Positions 18,198 to 26,192 are shown, numbered from the stretch's first letter. The stretch is 42,775 nt of DNA from Caulobacteraceae bacterium (GCA_025352085.1 JANXUA010000165.1:1-42775); one strand, 5' to 3'. Notes: generated by a model not told the origin, from the letters alone. Numbers and translations are program-made.

Positions 18198-18934
18198 TCA
18201 AGGCGCCGACCGCGCGGCTGGACCGGCTACTCGCCAATCTCGGCTACGGCACGCGCCGCGAGGTGCAGGGCCTGATCGGCGCCGGGCGCGTCCTGCTGGA
18301 CGGCAAGACCCTGCGCGACATTGGCCAAAGGCTGCCCGTCACCGCCGATCTTGCGCAAAGGATGACCGTGCGCGGCGCGCCGCTCGATCCCCCCTCCCCG
18401 CTGACCCTGATCATCCATAAGCCGCTGGGCGTGGTGTGCTCCCACCGCGAGGCGGGCCGCAGCCTGTATGAGCTTCTGCCCGACCGCTGGCGCGCGCGCG
18501 ATCCGGTCCTCTCCACCATCGGACGCCTCGACGCCGACACCTCCGGCCTGCTCCTGATCACCGATGACGGCGGACTGCTGCACCGGGTGATCTCGCCGCG
18601 CAATCATGTGGCCAAGCGCTATCACGTCACCCTGGATCGGCCGCTGGAGGGCGGCGAAGCGGCGCTTTTTGCCGCCGGGACCCTGGTTCTGGAAGGCGAC
18701 ACCGCGCCCCTCGCCCCGGCGCGGCTCGAGCCGCTGGCGGCGACCACCGCTTACCTCACCATCACCGAGGGCCGCTACCATCAGGTCCGCCGGATGTTCG
18801 CGGCGGTCGGCAACCATGTGACCGGCCTGCACCGCGACCGGATGGGCGGCCTGGATTTACCAGGCGATCTGACGCCGGGCGCGTTTCGGATCAGCACGGA
18901 ATCCGAAATAGCGGCCCTGTTCGCGGGCAAATGA
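18194..18934 (+). CDS. rsuA: RsuA-family pseudouridine synthase
   Basis: A 246-residue enzyme that isomerises a uridine, most likely in 16S rRNA. The N-terminal S4 RNA-binding domain is RLDRLLANLGYGTRREVQGL with IGAGRVLLDGK. The catalytic domain has the active-site motif IGRLDADTSGLLLITDDGGL with the essential Asp, the KRYHVTLDRPLEGG strand and the late ITEGRYHQVRRMFAAVGNHV. That YHQVRRM motif with a single S4 domain places it in the RsuA/RluB/E/F group. RsuA itself is the best fit, but RluE-type specificity is not excluded. Start overlaps the methyltransferase stop by 4 bases. Confidence 0.92.
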   Translation: MIKAPTARLDRLLANLGYGTRREVQGLIGAGRVLLDGKTLRDIGQRLPVTADLAQRMTVRGAPLDPPSPLTLIIHKPLGVVCSHREAGRSLYELLPDRWRARDPVLSTIGRLDADTSGLLLITDDGGLLHRVISPRNHVAKRYHVTLDRPLEGGEAALFAAGTLVLEGDTAPLAPARLEPLAATTAYLTITEGRYHQVRRMFAAVGNHVTGLHRDRMGGLDLPGDLTPGAFRISTESEIAALFAGK

Positions 18935-18976
18935 ACCTGCTTTAGTCACCGTCGAATTCAACGAAGGATCCTCGCC

Positions 18977-19612
18977 ATGCTCACCGTCCACCATCTCGGC
19001 ATATCCCAATCGGATCGCATCGTCTGGCTGTGCGAGGAACTGGAGCTGCCTTACACCTTCGTGAAATACGACCGCGATCCGATGACGCGCATGGCGCCGG
19101 CGGCCTACAAGGCCCTGCACCCGTTCGGCACGGCGCCGGTGATCAATGACGGCGACCTGACGCTGGGCGAAACCGGCGCGATCATGGAATACATCCTCAC
19201 CAAATACGGCAAGGGCGCCCTGGTCGTCGGGCCGGACAAGCCCAACTACGCCGACTATCTGTTCTGGTTCCACTTCGCCAACGGCTCGATGATGCCCGCC
19301 GGCATGGTCGATATGGTGGTCGGCATGATCGGCGGGGATGCGGACCTGTTGAAAGCCCTGCGCGCGCGGGCGGATACCGCCCACGCCATGGTCGAAGACC
19401 GCCTCGGCAAGGCGCCCTATTTCGCCGGTGACGACTTCACCGCCGCCGACATCATCATGCTCTTCCCGCTAACCACCATGCGCGCCTTCGCGCCGCGCGA
19501 TCTGACGCCCTATCCGAACATCCGCGCCTATCTGCAGCGCATCGGCGCGCGTCCGGCCTACCAGCGGGCAATGGCGAAAGCCGATCCCGATCTGCCGCCC
19601 ATGCTGACCTAA
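18977..19612 (+). CDS. Glutathione S-transferase family protein
   Basis: A 211-residue cytosolic GST-fold protein. The thioredoxin-like N-domain starts MLTVHHLGISQSDRIVWLCE and includes the glutathione-binding cis-proline segment HPFGTAPVINDGDLTLGETG followed by AIMEYI. The helical C-domain contains PYFAGDDFTAADIIMLFPL, the N-capping/hydrophobic staple motif of the fold. AAGGA lies nine bases before the ATG. A conjugating or stress-response role is usual for the family. No substrate is evident. It follows rsuA by 42 bases on the same strand and its stop overlaps the convergent ABC permease gene by 4 bases. Confidence 0.92.
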   Translation: MLTVHHLGISQSDRIVWLCEELELPYTFVKYDRDPMTRMAPAAYKALHPFGTAPVINDGDLTLGETGAIMEYILTKYGKGALVVGPDKPNYADYLFWFHFANGSMMPAGMVDMVVGMIGGDADLLKALRARADTAHAMVEDRLGKAPYFAGDDFTAADIIMLFPLTTMRAFAPRDLTPYPNIRAYLQRIGARPAYQRAMAKADPDLPPMLT

Positions 19613-20376
19613 CGCCCCCGCCACCATTTCAGCCCGCGCCGCTCCAGGTTCTGAAACACAAGATGAACGCCGGCGGCCATCAGGGCCAGGGCGACGATGG
19701 CGGCGAACATTTTGGCGGTCTCAAGCCGGTTGCCGGCCTCCAGAATCCGCCAGGCGAGGCCCTGGGCGCCGCCCGATCCGGCGACGAACTCGGCCACCAC
19801 CGCGCCGATGATGGCCAGACCCGAGGCGACCTTGGCGCCCTCGATGATGAACGGCAGGGCGGCGGGAAGGCGCAGGCGCGTCAGGCGCTGCACGGGCCTC
19901 GCGCCATAGAGGTCGAAAAGACGCTCCAAATCCGGATCGGCCGAGGTCAAGCCGCGCACCGTGCCTGAAAAAATCGGGAAGAAGGCGACGATGGCGGCAA
20001 GGGCGATGATCGCCCGATCGGGGTGGTCGACCCCCGCCCAGATCACGATCAGAGGCGCGATGGCGATGACGGGCGTCACCTGCAGGGCCACGGCCAGCGG
20101 GCGAACGGCCCGGTCGAGCGTGCGGCTGAGCGTCACCAACAGCGCCAGGCCGCCGCCGAACAGGCCCGCTGCGACCAAGGCCTCCAGCGCCATGGCCAGG
20201 GTACGCCAGGCCGATAGCGCCAGGATCCGAGCGTTCTGGATCAGGGCGACGACAATCGCCGACGGTGGCGGCAGTAGATATTGCGGCGTGTGATTCAGCC
20301 GGCACGTCGCCTCCCAGACGCCTAGCAGAACGGCCACGAGGGCAAGGGGCGCCAGCAGGGATGAAAGGCGTTTCAC
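19609..20376 (-). CDS. ABC transporter permease (NitT/TauT/ThiX-like)
   Basis: A 255-residue inner-membrane permease with six predicted helices, the first at residues 8-24. The coupling-helix region is FSGTVRGLTSADPDLERLFD followed by LYGARPVQRLTRLRLPAALP, the EAA-type loop contacting the ATPase. The C-terminal part has LAWRILEAGNRLETAKMFAA as in SsuC/TauC/ThiX-type permeases. It is the last gene of the ABC set and overlaps the ATPase gene by 4 bases. The import direction follows from the binding-protein gene in the same set. Confidence 0.92.
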   Translation of the reverse strand: MKRLSSLLAPLALVAVLLGVWEATCRLNHTPQYLLPPPSAIVVALIQNARILALSAWRTLAMALEALVAAGLFGGGLALLVTLSRTLDRAVRPLAVALQVTPVIAIAPLIVIWAGVDHPDRAIIALAAIVAFFPIFSGTVRGLTSADPDLERLFDLYGARPVQRLTRLRLPAALPFIIEGAKVASGLAIIGAVVAEFVAGSGGAQGLAWRILEAGNRLETAKMFAAIVALALMAAGVHLVFQNLERRGLKWWRGR

Positions 20377-21125
20377 GCCGCCGCCGCCATGCCCGAGGCG
20401 AGATGGCCCGATACTGTCTCGACCGCGTCGCGAAACAGGGCCGTGGTGCGAAAGCCGGCGGGCCGCGGAACGGGCGCATCGATGGTCGTTTCGCCCGCAA
20501 ACCGCCCCGGTCCGGCGGTCATGACGACGACGCGACCGGCCATATACGCCGCCTCCTCGACATTATGGGTGACGAAGACGATGGCCGGGCGCGTCTCGCG
20601 CCACAGGGCCAGAACATCGTCGGCGAGGGCGCGGCGGGTGATTTCGTCAAGGGCCGCGAAAGGTTCATCGAGCAAAAGGAGCTTGGGGTTCGTCACCATG
20701 GCCCGGGCGAGCGAGGCGCGCATCGCCATGCCGCCGGAAAGCTCCGCCGGGCGGGCGTCTTCCGCCCCGGCCAGACCGACCCGCGCCAAAGCCTCGCGCG
20801 CGCGCCGCCGCGCCTCTCCGCGCGCGAGACCCGCCAGCGCCAGCGGCAAAGCGACATTGGCCGTCGCGCTCAGCCATGGCGCGAGGGTCGGGGCCTGGAA
20901 CACCACCGAGGTTTCGCCGCGCCCGGCCGCCCGCTGCACCTGCCCGCGCGTCGGCGCCTCAAGGCCGGCGAGAAGGCGCAGCGCGGTTGACTTACCACAG
21001 CCCGACGGGCCGACCAGCGCAACGATCTCGCCGCCGGTAAGGGTCAGATCGAATGGCCCGAGCGCGCGGCCGCGACCCGGATAGTCGACCTCGACGGCGC
21101 TCAGGGACGCGACGGGTGGCGCCAC
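20373..21125 (-). CDS. ABC transporter ATP-binding protein (NitT/TauT-like)
   Basis: A 250-residue nucleotide-binding subunit. Walker A is VGPSGCGKSTALRLLAGLEA, Q-loop SVVFQAPTLAPWLSATANVA, signature ELSGGMAMRASLARAMV, Walker B KLLLLDEPFAALDEITRRAL and H-loop FVTHNVEEAAYMAGRVVVM. The EPFxALDxxTR motif is typical of SsuB/TauB/NrtD relatives. It lies 5 bases after the binding-protein gene and overlaps the permease gene, so all three form one importer unit. Confidence 0.94.
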   Translation of the reverse strand: MAPPVASLSAVEVDYPGRGRALGPFDLTLTGGEIVALVGPSGCGKSTALRLLAGLEAPTRGQVQRAAGRGETSVVFQAPTLAPWLSATANVALPLALAGLARGEARRRAREALARVGLAGAEDARPAELSGGMAMRASLARAMVTNPKLLLLDEPFAALDEITRRALADDVLALWRETRPAIVFVTHNVEEAAYMAGRVVVMTAGPGRFAGETTIDAPVPRPAGFRTTALFRDAVETVSGHLASGMAAAA

Positions 21126-21130
21126 CCGGC

Positions 21131-22123
21131 CTACTTCCCCACCGCCGGATTGAACTTCAGCGTATAGGCGCCCTTGGGATCAAGGGTTTTCGGATAGACG
21201 CCCTGCTCCGACGCCACTTTGAAGAAGGCCTGCCAGCGGACGTCGGACATGGCGCCGACGCCGTCCGGGGAATCGACAATGGCGTATTCGACCATCTTCG
21301 CACGCGCCTGGGCGAGGACGTCCGGGGACATTTCCGGATTGTCCTTGAGGATCAGCGCGTCGCCCGGCTTGGGATCGCCGTGCAGATAGGCCTTCCAGCC
21401 CGCCGCGCTGGCTTCGACAAAGGCCTGCACGGCCACCGGATCGGCGCCGATCAGGTTGTCGGACGCCAGCACCATGCCCGCGTATCCGGGGTAACCGTCA
21501 TCGGCCAGCAGGAAGACAGCGGGTTTGATGTGCGCCTCCTTTTCAAGGGTGTAGGGCTCGGAGGTCAGATAACCCTGCTGCACCAGGCGCTTGTCGGCCA
21601 GAAACGGGGCGTTGTTGAAAGTGTATTTGCGCACCTGGTCGTCGGTGAAACCGTATTTCGCCCGCAGCCACACCCAGAAGGCCGTCACCGAGGCGTCGGA
21701 GAGCAGGATCGGGTGACCCTTCATGTCGGCCAATGAGGCGATCCCGGCGTCTGGGTGGGCGATGAGGACCTGCGGGTCCTTCTGCATGAAGGCGGCGACG
21801 GCGCGCACCGGCACGTGCTCGTTGGCCAGATTCATGACGATGAAGGCGTTGGAGCCAATGCCCATGTCGACCGCGCCGGACGCCACCAGTTGCGGCACGT
21901 TCACGCCCGGACCGCCCGGGATGATGGTGACCTTCAGGCCGCGCTTGGCGTATTCGCCATTGGCGAGCGCCTCATAATATCCGCCCATTTCCGCCTCGGC
22001 GCGCCAGTCGGTGGCGAAACGGATGGTCTTGACGGCCCCCGGCGACTTGGCGGCGTCCGGTTTCGGCGCGCACGCCGCCGTGAGAAGAGCCAGACCGAGC
22101 GCGAGACAGACAGCGGTTTTCAT
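21131..22123 (-). CDS. ABC substrate-binding lipoprotein, NMT1/ThiY-like
   Basis: A 330-residue binding protein. Residues 1-20 are a lipoprotein signal with lipobox LTAAC (MKTAVCLALGLALLTAACAP), so the mature protein is lipid-anchored at Cys. The start at 22123 has GAGGA eight bases upstream. The mature part begins TIRFATDWRAEAEMGGYYEA, then YAKRGLKVTIIPGGPGVNVP, the pattern of NMT1/THI5-like proteins that bind pyrimidine precursors, sulfonates or similar small anions. The DW..E...GGYYEA and PGGPGVN blocks lean toward ThiY-type (formyl-aminopyrimidine) over SsuA. There is no room upstream for a thiamine-pyrophosphate riboswitch (only 71 bases to the preceding gene), and the substrate stays open. 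Confidence 0.88.
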   Translation of the reverse strand: MKTAVCLALGLALLTAACAPKPDAAKSPGAVKTIRFATDWRAEAEMGGYYEALANGEYAKRGLKVTIIPGGPGVNVPQLVASGAVDMGIGSNAFIVMNLANEHVPVRAVAAFMQKDPQVLIAHPDAGIASLADMKGHPILLSDASVTAFWVWLRAKYGFTDDQVRKYTFNNAPFLADKRLVQQGYLTSEPYTLEKEAHIKPAVFLLADDGYPGYAGMVLASDNLIGADPVAVQAFVEASAAGWKAYLHGDPKPGDALILKDNPEMSPDVLAQARAKMVEYAIVDSPDGVGAMSDVRWQAFFKVASEQGVYPKTLDPKGAYTLKFNPAVGK

Positions 22124-22194
22124 CGACGACATCCTCGAAATGAAGGGCGACGTTAAGCCGCCGTTGGCGCCGCGCCAAGACACGCCGCCCATCT

Positions 22195-23988
22195 TCACGT
22201 TCCCAGCGCCTCGCGGCGGGCCTCAAGGGTCAGCCATTCGTCCTCGGCGGCGGCGAGATCGGCGCGCGCCTTGTCCAGGGCGTGCGAGGTGCGGGTGAAG
22301 GCGGCGACGTCGCGGGCGTAGAGATCGGGATCATGCAGCGCCGCGTCATACCGCGCGATGGCATCCGCGAGTTTGGACATCAGCGCTTCGAGTTGGGTCA
22401 GGCGATGTTGATCCTTGAACGACAGCTTGACCGCCGGCGGCGATGCGCGCGGCGGGGTAGGTTTGGCGCGTTTCGGCGGCGCGCCGCTTTCCGGGACGGC
22501 GAGAAAGCCCGGGTTCTGCTGCAGAAAATCCGACCAGCCGCCGGGGGTTTCGACCACCTTTCCGCGACCATCCAGGGCGATGGTCGAGGTCGCCAGCCGG
22601 TCAATGAAATCGCGGTCATGGCTGACCAGGATCAAGGTGCCGGCGTAGTCGCTCAGCATGTCTTCCAAAAGTTCGAGGGTCTCCATGTCCAGATCGTTGG
22701 TCGGCTCATCGAGCACCAGCACATTGGACGGCTTGGCCAAGGCGCGGGCAAGGAGCAGCCGGTTGCGCTCGCCGCCGGAAAGGCTGGTCACCGGCTGGCG
22801 CAACTGATCGTCGCGGAACAGGAAATCCTTGGCGTAGGCGGCCACATGTTTGGGCCGGCCCTGCACCATGATCTGATCGCCGCCCAGCGGCGCGAGAGCC
22901 TGCGTTAAGGTCATGTCGTTGGTCAGGTCCGCCCGCGCCTGATCGACATAGGCGATGTCGAGATTGGCGCCGAGCCGCACCGACCCGGCGTCCGGCGCGG
23001 TCTCGCCCAACAGGATCTTCACCAGGGTGGTCTTGCCCGCGCCGTTGCGGCCGACGACAGCGACCCGGTCACCGCGCTGGATGCGGGTGGAGAACCCAGC
23101 CAGCAGGGGTCGGCCACCGTAGGCCTTGGAAATTCCCTTGGCTTCAAGCACCCGTTTTCCCGACGGCGCGGCGACACTGGCCGCCGTCAGGGTCATGTCC
23201 CCGCGCGCCAGGCGCAGGCGCTCGGCCTTTTCGGCGCGCAGGGCGACCAGCCGTCGGCGGCGCCCTTCATTGCGCGCGCGTCGAGCGGTGACCCCGAAAC
23301 TCATCCAGTTCTGTTCGCGCTCGACGAACTTTTGCAGCCGCCGGTCCTCCTCTGCCTCGGCGGCGGTGATCTTTTCGGCCCAGGCGTCGAATTTGGCGAA
23401 ACCGTCGTCCATCCGCCGCACCCGCCGGCCCTCCAGCCAGAATGAGGTGTTGGTGACCCGTTCCAGAAACGCCCGGTCGTGGCTGACGATCAGCATGGCG
23501 GCGCGGCTGCGGGTCAGGCGCGCCTCCATCGCTTCGATGGCGACGATGTCGAGATGGTTGGTCGGCTCGTCGAGCAGGAGGACGTCGGGCGCCTCGGCGA
23601 AGGCGCGCGCCAGGGCGGCGCGGCGGGTCTCGCCGCCGGAGAGACCCACGGTCGAGCGCGCCGGGTCCATCTCGAACGCCATCAACGACGCCTCCGCCTC
23701 GTGCGCCGCCGCACCACCGGCGACGGCGAAATCCAGCAGGGTGGCGCCGGTGATCGCCGGCTCCTGGCTCACCAGCACCACCTTCAGGCCCGGACTGAGA
23801 AAGCGGTCGCCGGAATCGACGGCGGTGAGGCCGCCGAGGATGCGCAGCAGGGTCGATTTGCCGGCGCCGTTGCGGCCGACGAGGCAAGCGCGCGCCCGCG
23901 CCTCCAGCGCCAGATCGACGCCGTCGAACAGCCAGCGCGGGCCATCGGCGAGACGCACGTCGCGCAGGGCGAGAAGGGGCGGCGCCAC
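22195..23988 (-). CDS. uup: ABC-F family ATPase, Uup-like
   Basis: A 597-residue soluble protein with two tandem ABC ATPase domains and no membrane segments. The first has LVGRNGAGKSTLLRILGGLT and DVLLLDEPTNHLDIVAIEAM; the second has VVGRNGAGKTTLVKILLGET and NVLVLDEPTNDLDMETLELL. The linker between them (about residues 200-260) is charged and helical, as in the P-site tRNA-interaction motif of ribosomal ABC-F factors. A C-terminal extension (from about residue 510) ends in a predicted coiled coil, which is Uup-type. Uup proteins bind branched DNA and ribosomes. The start is GTG at 23988 without a visible ribosome site. It precedes the importer genes by 71 bases; a functional link is not implied. 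Confidence 0.92.
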   Translation of the reverse strand: MAPPLLALRDVRLADGPRWLFDGVDLALEARARACLVGRNGAGKSTLLRILGGLTAVDSGDRFLSPGLKVVLVSQEPAITGATLLDFAVAGGAAAHEAEASLMAFEMDPARSTVGLSGGETRRAALARAFAEAPDVLLLDEPTNHLDIVAIEAMEARLTRSRAAMLIVSHDRAFLERVTNTSFWLEGRRVRRMDDGFAKFDAWAEKITAAEAEEDRRLQKFVEREQNWMSFGVTARRARNEGRRRRLVALRAEKAERLRLARGDMTLTAASVAAPSGKRVLEAKGISKAYGGRPLLAGFSTRIQRGDRVAVVGRNGAGKTTLVKILLGETAPDAGSVRLGANLDIAYVDQARADLTNDMTLTQALAPLGGDQIMVQGRPKHVAAYAKDFLFRDDQLRQPVTSLSGGERNRLLLARALAKPSNVLVLDEPTNDLDMETLELLEDMLSDYAGTLILVSHDRDFIDRLATSTIALDGRGKVVETPGGWSDFLQQNPGFLAVPESGAPPKRAKPTPPRASPPAVKLSFKDQHRLTQLEALMSKLADAIARYDAALHDPDLYARDVAAFTRTSHALDKARADLAAAEDEWLTLEARREALGT

Positions 23989-24076
23989 TGTTTCAGAAAT
24001 CCAGGATCATGTTGGAGCCGCGACTATCGGGGTTCGTCGGCGGGGTCCAGCGATCCGACGCGTCGACGGCGGGTTC

Positions 24077-24192
24077 TGGCGGTAGGCCGGCGGTGAATTG
24101 GCGGTAAATTGGCGGTCAATTGGCGGTCAATTGGCGGTTTTTTGGCATGTTTTGGCGGTTGAATGGCGGTCCAAAGGCGGTTGCTTGGCGGT
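24077..24192. repeat. Array of about 11 head-to-tail 11-bp units (TGGCGGT + ~4-bp spacer)
   Basis: TGGCGGT or a close variant begins at 24077, 24088, 24099, 24110, 24121, 24132, 24143, 24153, 24164, 24175 and 24186: spacing is 11 except one step of 10. Eight are exact. The others are CGGCGGT, TGGCATG and AGGCGGT. Spacers are mostly AT-rich (gaat, aaat, caat, caat, tttt). Decayed units may continue to 24214. It lies in the 439-base gap between the divergent uup-like and DegT-like genes, 89 bases from the first. The period is not a multiple of three, so this is not a coding repeat. Confidence 0.9.
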
Positions 24193-24255
24193 GATTGGGT
24201 GGCCTTCTGGCGGGTCTCGCCTACAATCAGAAACCTTTAGTGAATTGTAATACCT

Positions 24256-24272
24256 AGATATTGTGAATATCT
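24256..24272. promoter_or_regulatory. Perfect palindrome AGATATT-GTG-AATATCT
   Basis: A 7-3-7 perfect inverted repeat in the AT-rich part of the gap before the DegT-like gene, about 155 bases from its start. It has the size and symmetry of a dimeric repressor site. No regulator is identified. Confidence 0.45.
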
Positions 24273-24366
24273 CCATTCCGAGGGGCGGCGGTTTTCAACG
24301 CTTGCCTCCTGTAACAGCTCGACACGGCGGCGCATCACCCGCCCAATGGGCAAACCAGACGATACA

Positions 24367-24381
24367 TTGCATAATGCAATA
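24367..24381. promoter_or_regulatory. Perfect palindrome ATTGCAT-A-ATGCAAT
   Basis: A 7-1-7 perfect inverted repeat ending 46 bases before the DegT-like start codon, a usual operator distance. It is much more AT-rich than its surroundings. The binding protein is unknown. Confidence 0.5.
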
Positions 24382-24427
24382 TGATCGCGCGCAGGTCAAG
24401 ATTACCTTCGCATGTTATGAGTTCGAC

Positions 24428-25585
24428 ATGACCCTCCCCTTCATCGATCTGGCCGCCCAGCAGCGGCGTCTGCGCCCGCAGCTCGACGCGGCGATCGCCG
24501 TGGTTCTCGATCACGGCGCCTATGTCATGGGCCCCGAAGTCGCGGCCTTCGAACAGGCCTTGGCGGCGTTCTGCGGCGCCAAACTGGCCCTGAGCTGCGC
24601 CAACGGCACCGACGCCCTGGCCCTGCCGCTGATGGCCTGGGACGTGGGCTTAGGCGACGCGGTGTTCTGCCCCAGCTTCAGCTTCACCGCGACCGCCGAG
24701 ATCATGCCGTGGACCGGCGCCGCGCCGGTGTTTGTGGATATCCGCCCCGACACCTACACCCTCGACCCGGCGGCGCTGGAGAACGCGATCCGGGCAATCA
24801 AGGCCGAAGGCAAACTGAGACCGCGCGCCATCATCGCCGTCGACCTGTTCGGCCAGAGCGCCGACTATCCGGCCATCGCCGCCATCGCCCGCGCGCACGA
24901 TCTCAAATTGATTGCCGACAGCGCGCAGGGTTTCGGCTGCACGCTGAACGGCCGGCACCCGATCCATTGGGCCGACGCCGTGACCACCAGCTTTTTTCCG
25001 GCCAAGCCGCTGGGCGCCTATGGCGACGGCGGCGCGGTGCTAACCAACAACGCGGCGCTTTGGGAGCGGATGGATTCCCTGCGCATCCACGGCAAGGCGA
25101 CGCCCGCCGATCTGGCCGGCCAGACATTCGCGCACGAGGCGAAATACCTTTCCGCCCGCGTCGGCATGAACAGCCGCCTCGACACCTTGCAGGCGGCGAT
25201 CCTGCTGGTGAAACTATCGGTGTTCGCCAAGGAAATTGCTTTGCGGGGCGCCGTCGCCGACCGCTATGCGCACGGCCTCAAGGGCTGCGTAGCCGTGCCG
25301 CCCAAGGTGATCCAAGGCGGCGTTTCGACCTGGGCGCAATACACCATCGAACACTCCAACCGCGACGGCCTGGCCGCGCACCTGAAGACCTTGGGCATTC
25401 CGACGGCGGCCTACTATCCCGTGCCGTTGCACCAACAGACCTGCTACGCCGATTATCCCGCGCCGGGCGGTCTGCCGGTGACGGAGGCCGCGGCGGCCCG
25501 CGTCCTCAGCCTGCCCATGCACCCCGACCTCGACGAAGAAACGCAGGACCGGATCATCCAGGCGGTGCGGGCGTTCAACGGCTAG
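24428..25585 (+). CDS. DegT/DnrJ/EryC1-family PLP-dependent aminotransferase
   Basis: A 385-residue fold-type I aminotransferase of the nucleotide-sugar group, which aminates keto-sugars bound to a nucleotide for O-antigen, glycan or glycolipid synthesis. The N-terminus MTLPFIDLAAQQRRLRPQLD is the family start, which fixes the ATG at 24428 although a longer frame continues upstream. Cofactor residues: CANGTDALALPLMA (phosphate cup), the Asp region IAVDLFGQSADYPAI then LIADSAQGFGCTLNG, and the PLP-lysine loop TTSFFPAKPLGAYGDGGAVL. It ends with the substrate-side HIP-like block IHGKATPADL and YPVPLHQQTCY. It stands alone without sugar-epimerase or transferase neighbours in the window. The sugar is unknown. 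The upstream region holds two palindromes and the 11-bp array. Confidence 0.92.
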   Translation: MTLPFIDLAAQQRRLRPQLDAAIAVVLDHGAYVMGPEVAAFEQALAAFCGAKLALSCANGTDALALPLMAWDVGLGDAVFCPSFSFTATAEIMPWTGAAPVFVDIRPDTYTLDPAALENAIRAIKAEGKLRPRAIIAVDLFGQSADYPAIAAIARAHDLKLIADSAQGFGCTLNGRHPIHWADAVTTSFFPAKPLGAYGDGGAVLTNNAALWERMDSLRIHGKATPADLAGQTFAHEAKYLSARVGMNSRLDTLQAAILLVKLSVFAKEIALRGAVADRYAHGLKGCVAVPPKVIQGGVSTWAQYTIEHSNRDGLAAHLKTLGIPTAAYYPVPLHQQTCYADYPAPGGLPVTEAAAARVLSLPMHPDLDEETQDRIIQAVRAFNG

Positions 25586-25887
25586 GCGGCGTTTTACGTT
25601 CGCGGTGTTCGTGGGCTTATAATACCGCGGGCGCGTTCGATATCGCCGCGATTCAAGACCGAACCGCGAATGCCGCCGCCCGCCCCGCCCGACAATAACG
25701 GCGCTCTCGATATCTGGATTCGAATATAGGCCTTTTGCCCGTCAGCCGGCGAAACTCACACCGCCGCGACATTTCATCGCAATTACAATATTTAACAATT
25801 GGTTTACCGATCGATTGTGGCTTTCGCACGGCTTGTCTCAGTGCTGTCGAATATGCCGCTCATGATGAGTCAATGGGGGACGGGCCA
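25586..25887. other. Gene-free stretch downstream of the DegT-like gene
   Basis: About 300 bases with no convincing open frame, RNA gene or clear terminator. Composition shifts toward AT from about 25760 (AATTACAATATTTAACAATT), which would suit a promoter for the small frame that follows, but no good -35/-10 pair stands out. Confidence 0.5.
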
Positions 25888-26049
25888 ATGACCACTACCG
25901 TGAGAACACCGGCCGTGCGCCTGGCGCGGCACGGCCCCAAAAACTCGGACGCTACCGCGGTTCTGATGGCCAGCGCGATCGTAACGATCGTTCTCGTGGC
26001 GCTGGCGAGCACGATCGCGACGATCGTTCTTATGTCGACGAACGGCTGA
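25888..26049 (+). CDS. Possible 53-residue single-pass membrane protein
   Basis: An ATG frame with GGGGGACGGG ending five bases upstream. The N-terminal 20 residues are basic (RTPAVRLARHGPKNS) and the rest is one long hydrophobic stretch (ATAVLMASAIVTIVLVALAS continuing to ATIVLM). The second half contains an internal duplication: two 20-base copies, 25975-25994 and 26011-26030, differ at three positions and are 36 bases apart, giving IVTIVL and IATIVL. I do not recognise a family. The overlapping frames are low-complexity too, so it may not be a gene. Confidence 0.35.
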   Translation: MTTTVRTPAVRLARHGPKNSDATAVLMASAIVTIVLVALASTIATIVLMSTNG

Positions 26050-26192
26050 GCGTTGCTCGGGCGCAAGCCTTTTATCGAGCGCATGTCCGCGACGATCAGA
26101 CGAGCGACGAATTTCTGGAGGAGCGGAGGCGCGAATCTGCACGATGACGATAGAAACGATGCTCCAATCACCGTATTCGTTCCTGAAGGTAA

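Noticed and set aside
22124-22194. Thiamine-pyrophosphate riboswitch before the ThiY-like binding protein
   Set aside because: The gap is only 71 bases and shows none of the conserved riboswitch blocks.
24077-24214. CRISPR array
   Set aside because: The repeat unit is only 7 bases with spacers of about 4 bases, far below CRISPR dimensions, and no cas genes are present.
25938-26142. Arg/Asp-rich frame ending AFYRAHVRDDQTSDEFLEERRR
   Set aside because: The last part looks protein-like, but no start codon is available in the frame and the first half is low-complexity repeat. It may be a fragment of accessory DNA, but I cannot support a gene.
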